From: Gracilaria caudata
Taxonomy: Eukaryota > Rhodophyta > Florideophyceae > Gracilariales > Gracilariaceae
DNA length: 15,157 bases
Assembly: GCA_030374735.1 (NCBI GenBank)
Contig: JASCIV010000648.1
Location: 1 to 15,157, forward strand
Reading direction: 5' to 3'
A program made the position numbers and the translations under genes. Below, one piece after another: positions 7,668 through 15,048 of the stretch. The notes beneath the pieces are model-generated. The model was given only the letters and a program-made list of their open reading frames with translations, did not search any database and had not been told where the DNA came from. Numbering within the stretch: position 1 is the first letter of the stretch; every line of letters starts with the position of its first letter.

Positions 7668-8694
7668 ATGTCCTTCATCGTCTTGGCGCCCACTTCGCAA
7701 ACCATCCAGCTAGGGCTTGCAAAGCCCTTCCCACAAATCTCGCTCCCGCTCAGCGAGCTGCCGTTGCAACCTGCGCTCACGTTCGCCACTCGTTTGCTCT
7801 TTGTATGCGCGCAGCACCTCTCGCTCACCAAATCGCAGCTCTGCCGTCATCAGCTGGTAGTGGCGTGTCCAAGCGTGGGACTGCCCTTCGACAAGCGACG
7901 CATCTTGCGGAATGGCGCCGAGCTGTTACACATGCCCATCCGCTTCTTTTCTCCTTACGACTGTGTCAGAGCCGTGGCCTCTCGAGATTGCACTGTCATC
8001 GACATTGCTTTCAATCGTACCATCATCTTTGATCGCACGCGTGTGGAGGCGATTGCTTTGGGACTCAAACACATTACACAAAGTGTGACACACGCCATGC
8101 CATCGGCGGATGAGGCTGAGCGCGTGATACGAAGCGCCGGTGTGATTGCTCATTCCGAACAACAACAGCTTGGCGATGTCACGCTGCAGTCAGGCACGCT
8201 CAACGCTGAAGAGCGCAGAAAAGCGGCGCATGTGTTGTTCGGTAATGACGGTAAGTATATGATTCACACTCTCGAGTTTGAATGGTTATGAATGTTGTCT
8301 TGCGTGCTAACCGTCCTCAAGAGGAACAAAACCTGGCGTGTGCAATGGCCAGATTTCTCCGTGACGAACGCGATGTGTATGCGCGAGTGCAGAAGAGATG
8401 GGTGTTCTGTATTGGAGAAGGCGCATTACCAGGCGTCACGGAGCGATTACAAAAGGTAAGGAAAGCACCAAACTGCGCATCATGATGTTGTGTGTGAACG
8501 CGTGGCAATCACAACCGCCACTAACGTGTTGGACGCAGGAGTTTGAACAATGTCGCCACAGATACGGGTTGAAGATCAGGCTGGAGGCAGTGACGAGCGA
8601 CTTCGAGAGCGCCATTGTCATTTGGGTGGGGGCGGCAATCCTGGCGACCGCCGGCGCCGAGGGGCGCGACGACGAGGACCGAATCAGTGACTGA
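7668..8694 (+). CDS. Divergent actin-related protein, three exons (join 7668-8250, 8322-8455, 8539-8694)
   Basis: Splicing two short introns gives a continuous 290-residue frame; none of the unspliced frames is complete. The C-terminal third shows the actin fold: IGEGALPGVTERLQK (225-239) aligns with actin's GGxxxxPGxxxRxxKE helix. IVIWVGAAILATAG (265-278) aligns with actin's SVWIGGSILASL strand-helix. The rest is remote: the two phosphate-binding loops that hold ATP in actin (DxGS and DSGDG) are not recognisable (VLAPTSQT at 5-12, IDIAFNRT at 111-118). The protein stops right after the ILA helix, so actin's last 35 or so residues are missing. It is shorter than actin (375 aa) and near yeast Arp10 in size, a dynactin subunit, but I cannot assign a class; a chromatin or other ARP is equally possible. 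The ATG at 7668 has a pyrimidine-rich leader. Confidence 0.72.
8251..8321 (+). other. Spliceosomal intron 1 of the actin-like gene (71 bp, phase 1)
   Basis: Donor GTAAGT at 8251, branch-site-like CTAAC at 8307-8311, acceptor CAAG ending at 8321. Removal joins exon 1 (583 nt) to exon 2 in the frame that continues into recognisable actin-fold sequence; the unspliced frame stops at 8291. Confidence 0.8.
8456..8538 (+). other. Spliceosomal intron 2 of the actin-like gene (83 bp, phase 0)
   Basis: Donor GTAAGG at 8456, branch-site-like CTAAC at 8521-8525, acceptor GCAG ending at 8538. It joins Gln-Lys to Glu-Phe, restoring the helix after the PGVTERLQK motif exactly as in actin (RMQKE). The CTAAC-to-acceptor distance matches intron 1. 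Confidence 0.82.
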
Positions 8695-9137
8695 TTGAAG
8701 CGATTGAGAAATCGGGGCGTCGAGATCGCCGTCGAGCGGAAAACGCGCACGCACTTTGCGCCGCAAAAGCGCCGCGAGCGCTTTCCGAGCAGCGTCGAGG
8801 GCAACGTGCCACGTGCATCTTGGCATGGCAGCCGTGCGCATGCGTGCGTGCATGGTCAGTGAGCGCGTCACAGCAGGGTACGCCTGAACGCTGGCCACGT
8901 GGCGGGGGCGCAGTGGCCGCTGAAGAGCAAATTCGGCCGTTGAGCGTTGCCGCTCCCGCTTCCCGGACATGCCATGGAAACGCGTCCGACAGTGTTCCGG
9001 TTATCTACCCTGCTTGTCGTCCGTCGTCTCGAGGTTATTCTTCTGTGAGGTCGCTGTTTCTTCACCCCCTTTCGCACTCGTCTCCTTGCCCTCATACGCT
9101 TCGCGTTCCTCTTCGCGCGTCGCGTAAAACGTGCATC
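8695..9137. other. Intergenic region upstream of the sugar-nucleotide transporter
   Basis: These 443 bp hold the actin-like gene's 3' end and the transporter's promoter and leader. The transporter frame stays open upstream through 8820, but that codon is TTG and the added sequence lacks any domain. The last 90 bases before 9138 are pyrimidine-rich, as in leaders of other genes here. An E-box-like CACGTG lies at about 8811. Confidence 0.45.
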
Positions 9138-10199
9138 ATGACTGTGCGCCCGCATAATTCGTCGTCCTCCGCCTCGCAGGCGCGCGCCGTCCCTGCTTGC
9201 CTTGCGTATGCCGTGGCGTCCACCATGGTCACCATCATGAACAAGGTCGTGTTCTCACACGCTCACTTTCACTTTCCGTGGTTCACTTTGGCCTTTCAGA
9301 ACGTCATATCCATCCTTGTCATTCTCACCTCGCGCAAGCTGGGCTACACCAACGCTGGCACCTTGTCCAGGCCCCTTGTTCGTAGCATGCCCATTCCAAT
9401 CATGTACTTTGTGTTCTTCATCTTCACCAATGCGCAATCGTTGAGATATGTCAATTTGCCGGTGCTCACCGTGTGGAAGTCCCTGGGCCCCATGTTTGTC
9501 ACACTTTTCGAACGCTTCTATTTCGGAGATCGCTTCTCTGTCAAAGTTTACCTTTCCATGTCGCTCATTGTTCTCTCCGCATTTGTGACTGCTATTAACG
9601 ATCTTGAATACTCCACAATTGGCTATGCCTGGGCTGCTCTCAACGTCCTTTCCAATGTTGCATACCTCGCTTCGCTGCGAATATATCTTCGGGATCCGGA
9701 CGTTTCGGCACTCGACAAGACATTCCATTCCAATCTACTCTCCATCATTCCCATTCTTCCCATGGCAGTTCTTTCCGGCGAACTCCCAGGCGTCGTGTCG
9801 GCGTTGGCAAACCGTTCCGTTGCGTTTCAGTTGTCGTATATATCGTCAGGCGTGCTCACAACCGCAGTTTGCGCGTCGGCGTTTTGGACAATATCTGTCA
9901 CCAACGGCAGCACGCTTTCTTTCATTGGAGGTTTCAACAAAGTGCCTATTATTTTGTTATCTCTCGTTTTGTTCGATATGAGGATCTCTTCGGCTGGCTG
10001 GATTGGCGTGACTCTCGGCGTCGTAGCTGGTGTTGTGTTTATCCAGGCAAAATCTTCATTGCTACGCGACAGGGACTCTAATTCGCAGTTCAAGGAGAAG
10101 AGCATTATTGAAGACGAGCTGGAGTTTGTTGTCAAAACATCATCTGTGGAAGCCGTGTTGGACAGTCCGTCCAGCATTAAGATCGTTCCCAACCGATAG
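9138..10199 (+). CDS. GDP-mannose transporter-like nucleotide-sugar transporter (VRG4/GONST/SLC35 family)
   Basis: The 353-residue protein is a polytopic membrane protein of the drug/metabolite transporter superfamily, with about ten hydrophobic segments between residues 17 and 303. The block TISVTNGSTLSFIGGFNKVP (251-270) aligns with the VTSSTTYSMVGALNK region of fungal VRG4 and plant GONST1. GGFNK (264-268) replaces the nucleotide-recognition GALNK. The first motif, FKNL in GDP-mannose transporters, appears as WKSLGP (113-118). NKVVFS (35-40) in the first helix is also family-typical. It should exchange a GDP-sugar for GMP across the Golgi membrane to supply glycosylation. The altered motifs leave substrate choice (GDP-mannose, GDP-fucose or another) open. 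The C-terminal 45 residues are acidic and Ser-rich, probably cytosolic. The start is the first ATG before the first helix. Confidence 0.88.
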   Translation: MTVRPHNSSSSASQARAVPACLAYAVASTMVTIMNKVVFSHAHFHFPWFTLAFQNVISILVILTSRKLGYTNAGTLSRPLVRSMPIPIMYFVFFIFTNAQSLRYVNLPVLTVWKSLGPMFVTLFERFYFGDRFSVKVYLSMSLIVLSAFVTAINDLEYSTIGYAWAALNVLSNVAYLASLRIYLRDPDVSALDKTFHSNLLSIIPILPMAVLSGELPGVVSALANRSVAFQLSYISSGVLTTAVCASAFWTISVTNGSTLSFIGGFNKVPIILLSLVLFDMRISSAGWIGVTLGVVAGVVFIQAKSSLLRDRDSNSQFKEKSIIEDELEFVVKTSSVEAVLDSPSSIKIVPNR

Positions 10200-10326
10200 A
10201 TACACTTAACCTGCTAGTACGAAGTGTACTATGCGGGATATGCTCATCATTTTTGCTAGTTGAGTGCGGCTGTCGCAAACCGTGGTTTACGAAAGTGCTC
10301 GTTGATCACAACAAACAATAGAGTAC
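10200..10326. other. Convergent spacer (transporter / ANTH-like 3' ends)
   Basis: These 127 bp separate two stop codons on opposite strands and hold both 3' UTRs. No gene or strong structure is seen. Confidence 0.5.
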
Positions 10327-11820
10327 CTAGCTTGCACAAAATTTATTGCGATCTCGTAGGTAGAGGAACGATTTATGCAGCGCCTCAAACGAAGTGACTT
10401 CGATTTCAATCTCTCTCCGATGGCGACTTTCCGGCCTTACCGCCACCGAGCTTTTGTTCATGACCAAGTCAAACACACGCTCGTCAACATATCGTCGCAA
10501 GCGTTCGAAGTGCTTTGCACCCCGCTGTTCCAATCTTTTCAAGAGGCAAGCAAGGACCTCTCGCTGTCGCTCCAAGTCAAAATCCTCCATATCTCTGTTG
10601 TCCACTTTAGTTCGCAAGTAAAGGGCGTAGCTGTACGCATTGCATGCATCTGCAAGTGCTTGCAGGCATATAGAAAACGCAATTCTCCCACGTTGTAATC
10701 GATGAGCTGCGGCTGTCATTGCGCACACCAACAGGTACATGTCCTGCACGGCTCCTTTTGAACGCGTGAGTTTGACGATTTCTTCGTTTCTTGCATGCAT
10801 CATAGGATCACAGTCGTTCTCAACGTGCCATGCTCGGTAGAACCTATCAAGAGAATAGTTCACCTCCACTACGGAGTACCGGTAGTGAAACCAAGCCTTG
10901 CGACCTAACGCTATTGCGTACGTTTCCACGGCCGCAGCGTCGTGTGCTCTTTCGCCCCTAGACTTTTGTAAAGCGTCGTCTGGGATTTGTTTGTCAGGTG
11001 GAAAGGACATGCTTCTGAGTTTTTCGTCGTCGTGAAGTACATCCAGTCCTTCGGTATCGGTTTCGTATCCAAAGCTGCGAAGCACATTCAGCACAAGTTT
11101 AACAGCAGGTGGGTTTCGCCCGTCAGATGCTTGCACGATTCGTGGGAGCACGAGGGGGCCCCCTTCGACCATCAAGTAATGCATGAGCCACAAGGCGCGA
11201 GCGTTGACCTTCACCTCATTGGGGCCGGAGCCCGCTACGACGTACTCGCAAATGAGTCGCGGTGGTATGGAGCCAGCTTTGATGAGATGTAGCAGCTGGT
11301 CTGCCACTGCCGGGTCTCCATCAGTAGGGCGTCCCAACCCTGTAGTTCTTTCGATGAGCTCACATATTTCTGAACGATGTAAGGGATTGAGCGGTGTGAC
11401 GGTTGGAATGCTTGGCTGGCTCGTCCATTGATCAGAGCTGGGCCGGCGCTGCGGAAAAGAGCCTGAATTGTGACGGGATGATGAATCGCTCACACTTCGT
11501 TTTCGTGAAGGCTGACGAGGCGACGCGGAGGAAGGTCTGTCTGTGTACGGCTTGTGAGGCGGATAAGTGCTAGAAGCGGTTGGGATGATGAGCTGGCTGC
11601 CTTGTCGCGAGTGCGTCGAAGCTTGAGGGCGTGTGGATCTAGGATGCTCGGGCGTTGGCGGGGCTTCGAGTGGCTGACGTAGAGGGGCGCTTTGACGACC
11701 CGGCGGTCGCGAAGAGTCCGGGCGGGGCGGAGCGGTCTCACGCTGTTGATTTGTGTGAGAGGTGGAGAGTCGGCTTAAGCCAGCTAGTAGCGGATCTTCG
11801 ATGGAGGCACTTTTGCTCAT
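10327..11820 (-). CDS. ANTH-like (AP180/CALM-type) protein with N-terminal disordered region
   Basis: The 497-residue protein has two parts. Residues 1-145 are Pro/Ser/Arg/Gln-rich and predicted disordered, with basic RKR (106-108) and many S/T-P or R-x-x-S sites. Residues 148 to about 455 are helical and resemble the ANTH domain of endocytic clathrin adaptors. ARALWLMHYLMVEGG (207-221) aligns with the FKALxxxHHLMVHG helix. YAIALGRKAWFHYRYS (301-316) aligns with YSRYLNEKAxxYR. HRLQRGRIAFSICLQALADA (373-392) aligns with the NELTNGVINAAFMLLFKDA region. The basic KX9(K/R)(H/Y) motif that binds PI(4,5)P2 at the start of true ANTH domains is not recognisable. In known AP180/CALM proteins the ANTH domain is N-terminal; here it is C-terminal. 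A role in vesicle traffic is inference; a generic ENTH/VHS-type solenoid remains possible. Intronless. Confidence 0.65.
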   Translation of the reverse strand: MSKSASIEDPLLAGLSRLSTSHTNQQRETAPPRPDSSRPPGRQSAPLRQPLEAPPTPEHPRSTRPQASTHSRQGSQLIIPTASSTYPPHKPYTDRPSSASPRQPSRKRSVSDSSSRHNSGSFPQRRPSSDQWTSQPSIPTVTPLNPLHRSEICELIERTTGLGRPTDGDPAVADQLLHLIKAGSIPPRLICEYVVAGSGPNEVKVNARALWLMHYLMVEGGPLVLPRIVQASDGRNPPAVKLVLNVLRSFGYETDTEGLDVLHDDEKLRSMSFPPDKQIPDDALQKSRGERAHDAAAVETYAIALGRKAWFHYRYSVVEVNYSLDRFYRAWHVENDCDPMMHARNEEIVKLTRSKGAVQDMYLLVCAMTAAAHRLQRGRIAFSICLQALADACNAYSYALYLRTKVDNRDMEDFDLERQREVLACLLKRLEQRGAKHFERLRRYVDERVFDLVMNKSSVAVRPESRHRREIEIEVTSFEALHKSFLYLRDRNKFCAS

Positions 11821-12763
11821 GGCGAATGGAAGAGAGAGGGTGCGCGCGTTGTTCGCCTTTGTTGCTCAGAAGAGGAGGCGCGAGGAGGAGAACAGGGGAA
11901 CAGTCGCCGCAAGACATGCACGGCTGCAAGCAAATCGGAGGCGCTAGTGGCCATGGGAAGGTGAGATTACAGTATGAATGGTCACGCTTTACAGAAGAAC
12001 TAATCGGGAGTGCGCTGGTCCCATCCAAACCTTACGCGTTACGAGGTCGAGCTGACAAAACCGTACGTGTACCCTTGGCAAGTGTCGTAATTGGCGACGA
12101 GACCTGCGCGCAAATGCGGTTTTTTTTTATCAATATAAGTGCAGCACTGACACGTCTCAAATTCTCTGAGCCGATAAGATGTATTTCAACCGTCCAGTAC
12201 GAAGGTAATCTGAATCATATCGACGTTATGTACAGGGTATAGGGGTATCTACTCCTGCGGCAGACGTGGATAGACTCGCCAGAATGGCGTTATCATAACC
12301 ATGGTTGCAAGTAATTGCTGTGTCTGCAATCAGGAATTGCTCTCCTGGATCAAGATCGCAAATCGACGGATGCACTTTTGAGCCATCTGGGAAGGTCTGT
12401 ATCTATGTTTTCAAGCCATGTTCGCAACATCTGATTGCCAGCAAGACTCTAGCAGTCGTGAAGGGAAAAGCTGAAAGATGCTGGCTTCCGGTGGAGACTC
12501 GACCACAGGTCTGTGGACAGACCCATTTCGCTTCATTAAGAGAAGGGAAGACAAGCACACCAGGCGGGGGGGGGGGATCGAGTATGTCCAGCAGAAAGAT
12601 AGTTATCAACAAGCACAGCACGCGAGGGCGGACCGCGTGTGCCCATTAGTGTCGTTTATCGACGAGCACATCATGATAAGTATGAGTTATGTCGACAACC
12701 GAGTGACCCGTTATCGCACGAGGTTTTCGACATAACGCGCTTATCTAACGACTGCTGGACCTC

Positions 12764-12923
12764 TCACGTGATTGTGATATAGCGAAACCGCCTCCCCAGT
12801 ACGTTTGCTATATCAACATTTTTAGAGAAAATTGTCATACAGTGCGCCTCTTACTGCGTTCTAAGACAAGGTGATATAGCAACGCACTGGGGAGGCGGTT
12901 TGTGCTATATCAAAGTCACGTGA
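12764..12923. repeat. Foldback element, 52-bp arms around a 56-bp loop
   Basis: The arm 12764-12815 pairs with 12872-12923 at about 90% identity. The arms begin TCACGTGA and share AAACCGCCTCCCCAGT. Pairing extends outward through TGGACC (12756-12761) and GGTCCA (12927-12932). Each arm also carries its own dyad, GATATAGC facing GCTATATC, so the unit can fold as one long stem or two short hairpins. It sits inside the larger inverted-repeat pair. Confidence 0.8.
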
Positions 12924-13207
12924 TATGGTCCAGGCAAGCCCGGAGCCTGCCAAAATTTAATTCTAAAAGAAGTATGCATGTGACCCGGCAGCTTCTGGTC
13001 TTCAAGGACCGATTCATATCAAGCCTGGGGGAGTTAGATAAGGCGTACTACAGGTGCTAAACACGAAGATAATTATCGCGACTAAGCGTCTAGTAATTCC
13101 TGCGAAGGATTGCAGTCCCATTCCTGTCGAATTGCTTGCGTCCCAGGGTTAGAGACGACACGTGTCTGGCAATGCGACAAGCACGCATCGTAAGTACTAG
13201 TGCGAAA

Positions 13208-13272
13208 ATCGGAACCATCTTGTTCGCGGTGATTACTCCGGGAGTTATCACCGCAAACAAGAGTGTTCCGAT
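13208..13272. repeat. 65-bp near-perfect palindrome
   Basis: The arm 13208-13233 (ATCGGAACC...GCGGTGAT) pairs with 13247-13272 with few mismatches, and the centre (ACTCCGGGAGT) is itself self-complementary, so there is almost no loop. It lies within the larger inverted-repeat element. Confidence 0.8.
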
Positions 13273-13939
13273 TCCCAGGCTTCATCATTTACATGTGTTA
13301 TGTCGACAACCTCGAGCGATAACGGGTCACTCGCCAGCTAACTCATACGAGTTCCGCGCATGTGTGACTACCATCACCATAGTTGTGGGAGCGTATCACA
13401 TTTGAACACGTGCTCGTCTAACTGCAGGCCTTCGTTGCATTCAGTGTCCATCTCGTTCCGTGTGGAGCAATGTGACACATCTCCAAGATATCGAAAAGAT
13501 GGGCGATAATCATTTCCTTCAATCGTCACCATAATGAGTTAGACGCTCGGAATTGTGAAGCACCGCAACAATATCAATAGATCCGAAGAGAGCTCGATGA
13601 GAATTTTAACACAGCTGATGCTGGACGCTCGAAAGTATTGACTTCGATTGGCGTCGACAGTGCTGTTTGCGACCACCGTAGACTTCGCAGCGTACACTTA
13701 TTGTTCTCCCTGTATGCACCTGTCGTCCTACTGCTGTGAGTCATCCAAATTTTTGAGATGTCAGAAGATGAGCATAGCATAAAGCGGTTTGCATAAGCCA
13801 ACTGTGCCCAACCGAGCTACTATACCAGAGATACGGCGCACAGGCCGCAGCTCACCCCACGTATCATAAGCCATATAGATGATGACAATGCTCATTTGAC
13901 AACTGCACGATGTGACTTAATGAACGCAGTGAAGGTTTG

Positions 13940-13962
13940 AAAACGCTCTCGAGAGCCGTTTT
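13940..13962. repeat. Short interrupted palindrome centred on CTCTCGAGAG
   Basis: AAAACG (13940) faces CGTTTT (13957) around a 10-bp perfect palindrome with one unpaired C. It may be a protein-binding dyad or an RNA hairpin; too short to assign. Confidence 0.5.
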
Positions 13963-14463
13963 TGGAAGGGTTCATCGCGTATTAGCGTTGAATGTATTCG
14001 AATATGTGCGGCTGGTAGGGTAAAGGGTTACTGTTACAGGCGCCCTTTCGAAAATGTTTTTGACTAGGATCGAATATATCATATGTCGCGACTCACATTA
14101 ACCTCTGTTCTCGAGATATCTCAACGGATGGCGTATCGATTGAACGTACAGCATATCGTGAGTACAATGAATGAATGAAAGCAAAAGCATGGAATGGAGG
14201 CGATTGCTCAGCGGAGAACATTAAAAATAATGTGGTTCGGTGCGCGACAGCAGTGGAGTGGGGCGCAGCGGGCAAGGAGGAATGGTGGGGCGGACATGAA
14301 CGGGTGGTGCAACGTTCTCATCTTGGTGATGCTCGCGACTGGCGGCGCAGATGTACGGGTAGCCACTCAGAGCGGATTTAAAGGCGCTCTCGCATGAGGG
14401 AGGATTCGGGCTGTCGCGAGCGGAGCACCGCACTCGAGAGCAACGGTGACGATGGAGCGGAGG

Positions 14464-14470
14464 TATAAGA
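14464..14470 (+). promoter_or_regulatory. TATA-like box upstream of the C2H2 gene
   Basis: TATAAGA stands in otherwise GC-rich sequence 57 bp before the start codon, a plausible distance for a core promoter with a short leader. Support is position and composition only. Confidence 0.45.
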
Positions 14471-14526
14471 GCGCCGCGGGAAGGTAGGGGAGAAGCACGC
14501 AGTGGGCTGCGTGCACACGAGACGAA

Positions 14527-15048
14527 ATGGAAAGCAACAAACATGAGCAGCAGAAAAGAAAGAGCGCGGAGGAGGGGCTGCTTCACCGCATGAGCGTGGA
14601 ATTCCTGCTGAACGAGGACGAGCACGGGCCGCACGCGGGGGCGTCGGGAGAGAGTGGCGGCGGCGGTGGACGGATCGGAGGGGGGGCGACGGAGAAGAAG
14701 AAGGGCGGGCGGAAGCGCGGAAGCGGGGGCGGAGGCGGAGGGGCAGGAGCAGGCGCAGCCGCAGCCGAGGGGAAGGGGAAGGGGCGACGGTTCGCGTGTG
14801 ACCGGTGCGGATGCGTGTTCGGGATGCGTTCCAACCTGAAACGGCACGTGGCGACGGTGCACGAGCAGCGGCGCGTGTTCCGATGCGAGCTGTGCGGCGC
14901 GGCATTCGGGCTGAAGCAGAACCTGTGCACGCACGTGCGCGTCAAGCACCACAAAATACGCGCGTTTCAGTGCGAGGTGTGCAGCTACTGCTTCGGCTAC
15001 AAGCAGGTGCTGCAGAACCACCGCCGCTCCATCCACGGCCTCATGTGA
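14527..15048 (+). CDS. Three-finger C2H2 zinc-finger protein (probable transcription factor)
   Basis: The 173-residue protein ends in three tandem C2H2 fingers, all C-x2-C-x12-H-x4-H. The ligands are Cys91/94 and His107/112; Cys120/123 and His136/141; Cys149/152 and His165/170. The linkers are not the TGEKP type but short (EQRRVF and HKIRAF). Finger 1 has RSNLKRH on its recognition helix and finger 2 has KQNLCTH, so sequence-specific DNA binding is likely. The N-terminus carries a hydrophobic MSVEFLLNEDE motif (22-32) after a basic stretch, then Gly/Lys/Ala-rich linkers (40-88) including KKKGGRKR, a likely nuclear localisation signal. Like its surroundings, the gene is very GC-rich. The ATG at 14527 is the first in frame; a second at Met22 would still keep the FLLN motif. 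Confidence 0.9.
   Translation: MESNKHEQQKRKSAEEGLLHRMSVEFLLNEDEHGPHAGASGESGGGGGRIGGGATEKKKGGRKRGSGGGGGGAGAGAAAAEGKGKGRRFACDRCGCVFGMRSNLKRHVATVHEQRRVFRCELCGAAFGLKQNLCTHVRVKHHKIRAFQCEVCSYCFGYKQVLQNHRRSIHGLM

Larger units (their letters stand above)
12680..13348. mobile_element. Putative MITE-like element bounded by ~52-57-bp inverted repeats
   Basis: The left arm (12680-12736) and right arm (13297-13348) are inverted copies. GTATGAGTTA (12680) matches 13339-13348 inverted, GAGTGACCCGTTATCGC (12701-12717) matches 13316-13332, and CGAGGTT plus TCGACATAAC (12719-12736) match 13297-13314. That is 44 of 46 aligned bases, apart from a replaced segment of 11 versus 6 bases. The 669-bp interior has no coding potential, fitting a non-autonomous DNA element. 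I cannot identify a target-site duplication, so the true ends are uncertain. Confidence 0.6.
11821..14526. other. Gene-free 2.7-kb region with nested inverted repeats
   Basis: This is the longest gap in the window, between divergent genes. Open frames are short, often lack ATG starts, and show no domain or known transposase or reverse transcriptase motif. It has balanced base composition and several inverted repeats at 12680-13348, described separately. Other marks are a G run at about 12565-12574 and a small palindrome at 13940-13962. No tRNA signature was found. The outer ends should hold the ANTH-like and C2H2 promoters. Confidence 0.6.

Noticed and set aside
8521..8970. 149-codon minus-strand frame over the end of the actin-like gene
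   Set aside because: Overlaps exon 3, which carries actin-fold motifs; no domain in the antisense translation.
8820..9137. 106-residue upstream extension of the sugar-nucleotide transporter
   Set aside because: The frame opens with TTG and the sequence before the ATG at 9138 has no family similarity; typical transporter length is reached from 9138.
12680..13348. CRISPR-like or tandem array interpretation of the repeats
   Set aside because: The repeats are inverted, unequal in sequence and few; no regularly spaced direct repeats, and the setting is a eukaryotic nuclear genome.
4403..14526. tRNA or other structured RNA genes in the intergenic regions
   Set aside because: I scanned both strands by eye for T-arm (GGTTCRANNCC) signatures and saw none with a matching acceptor stem; hairpins present do not form a cloverleaf.
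14221..15036. 271-codon minus-strand frame opposite the C2H2 gene
   Set aside because: Pro/Ser/Arg/Leu low complexity with no domain, complementary to a gene with three intact zinc fingers.
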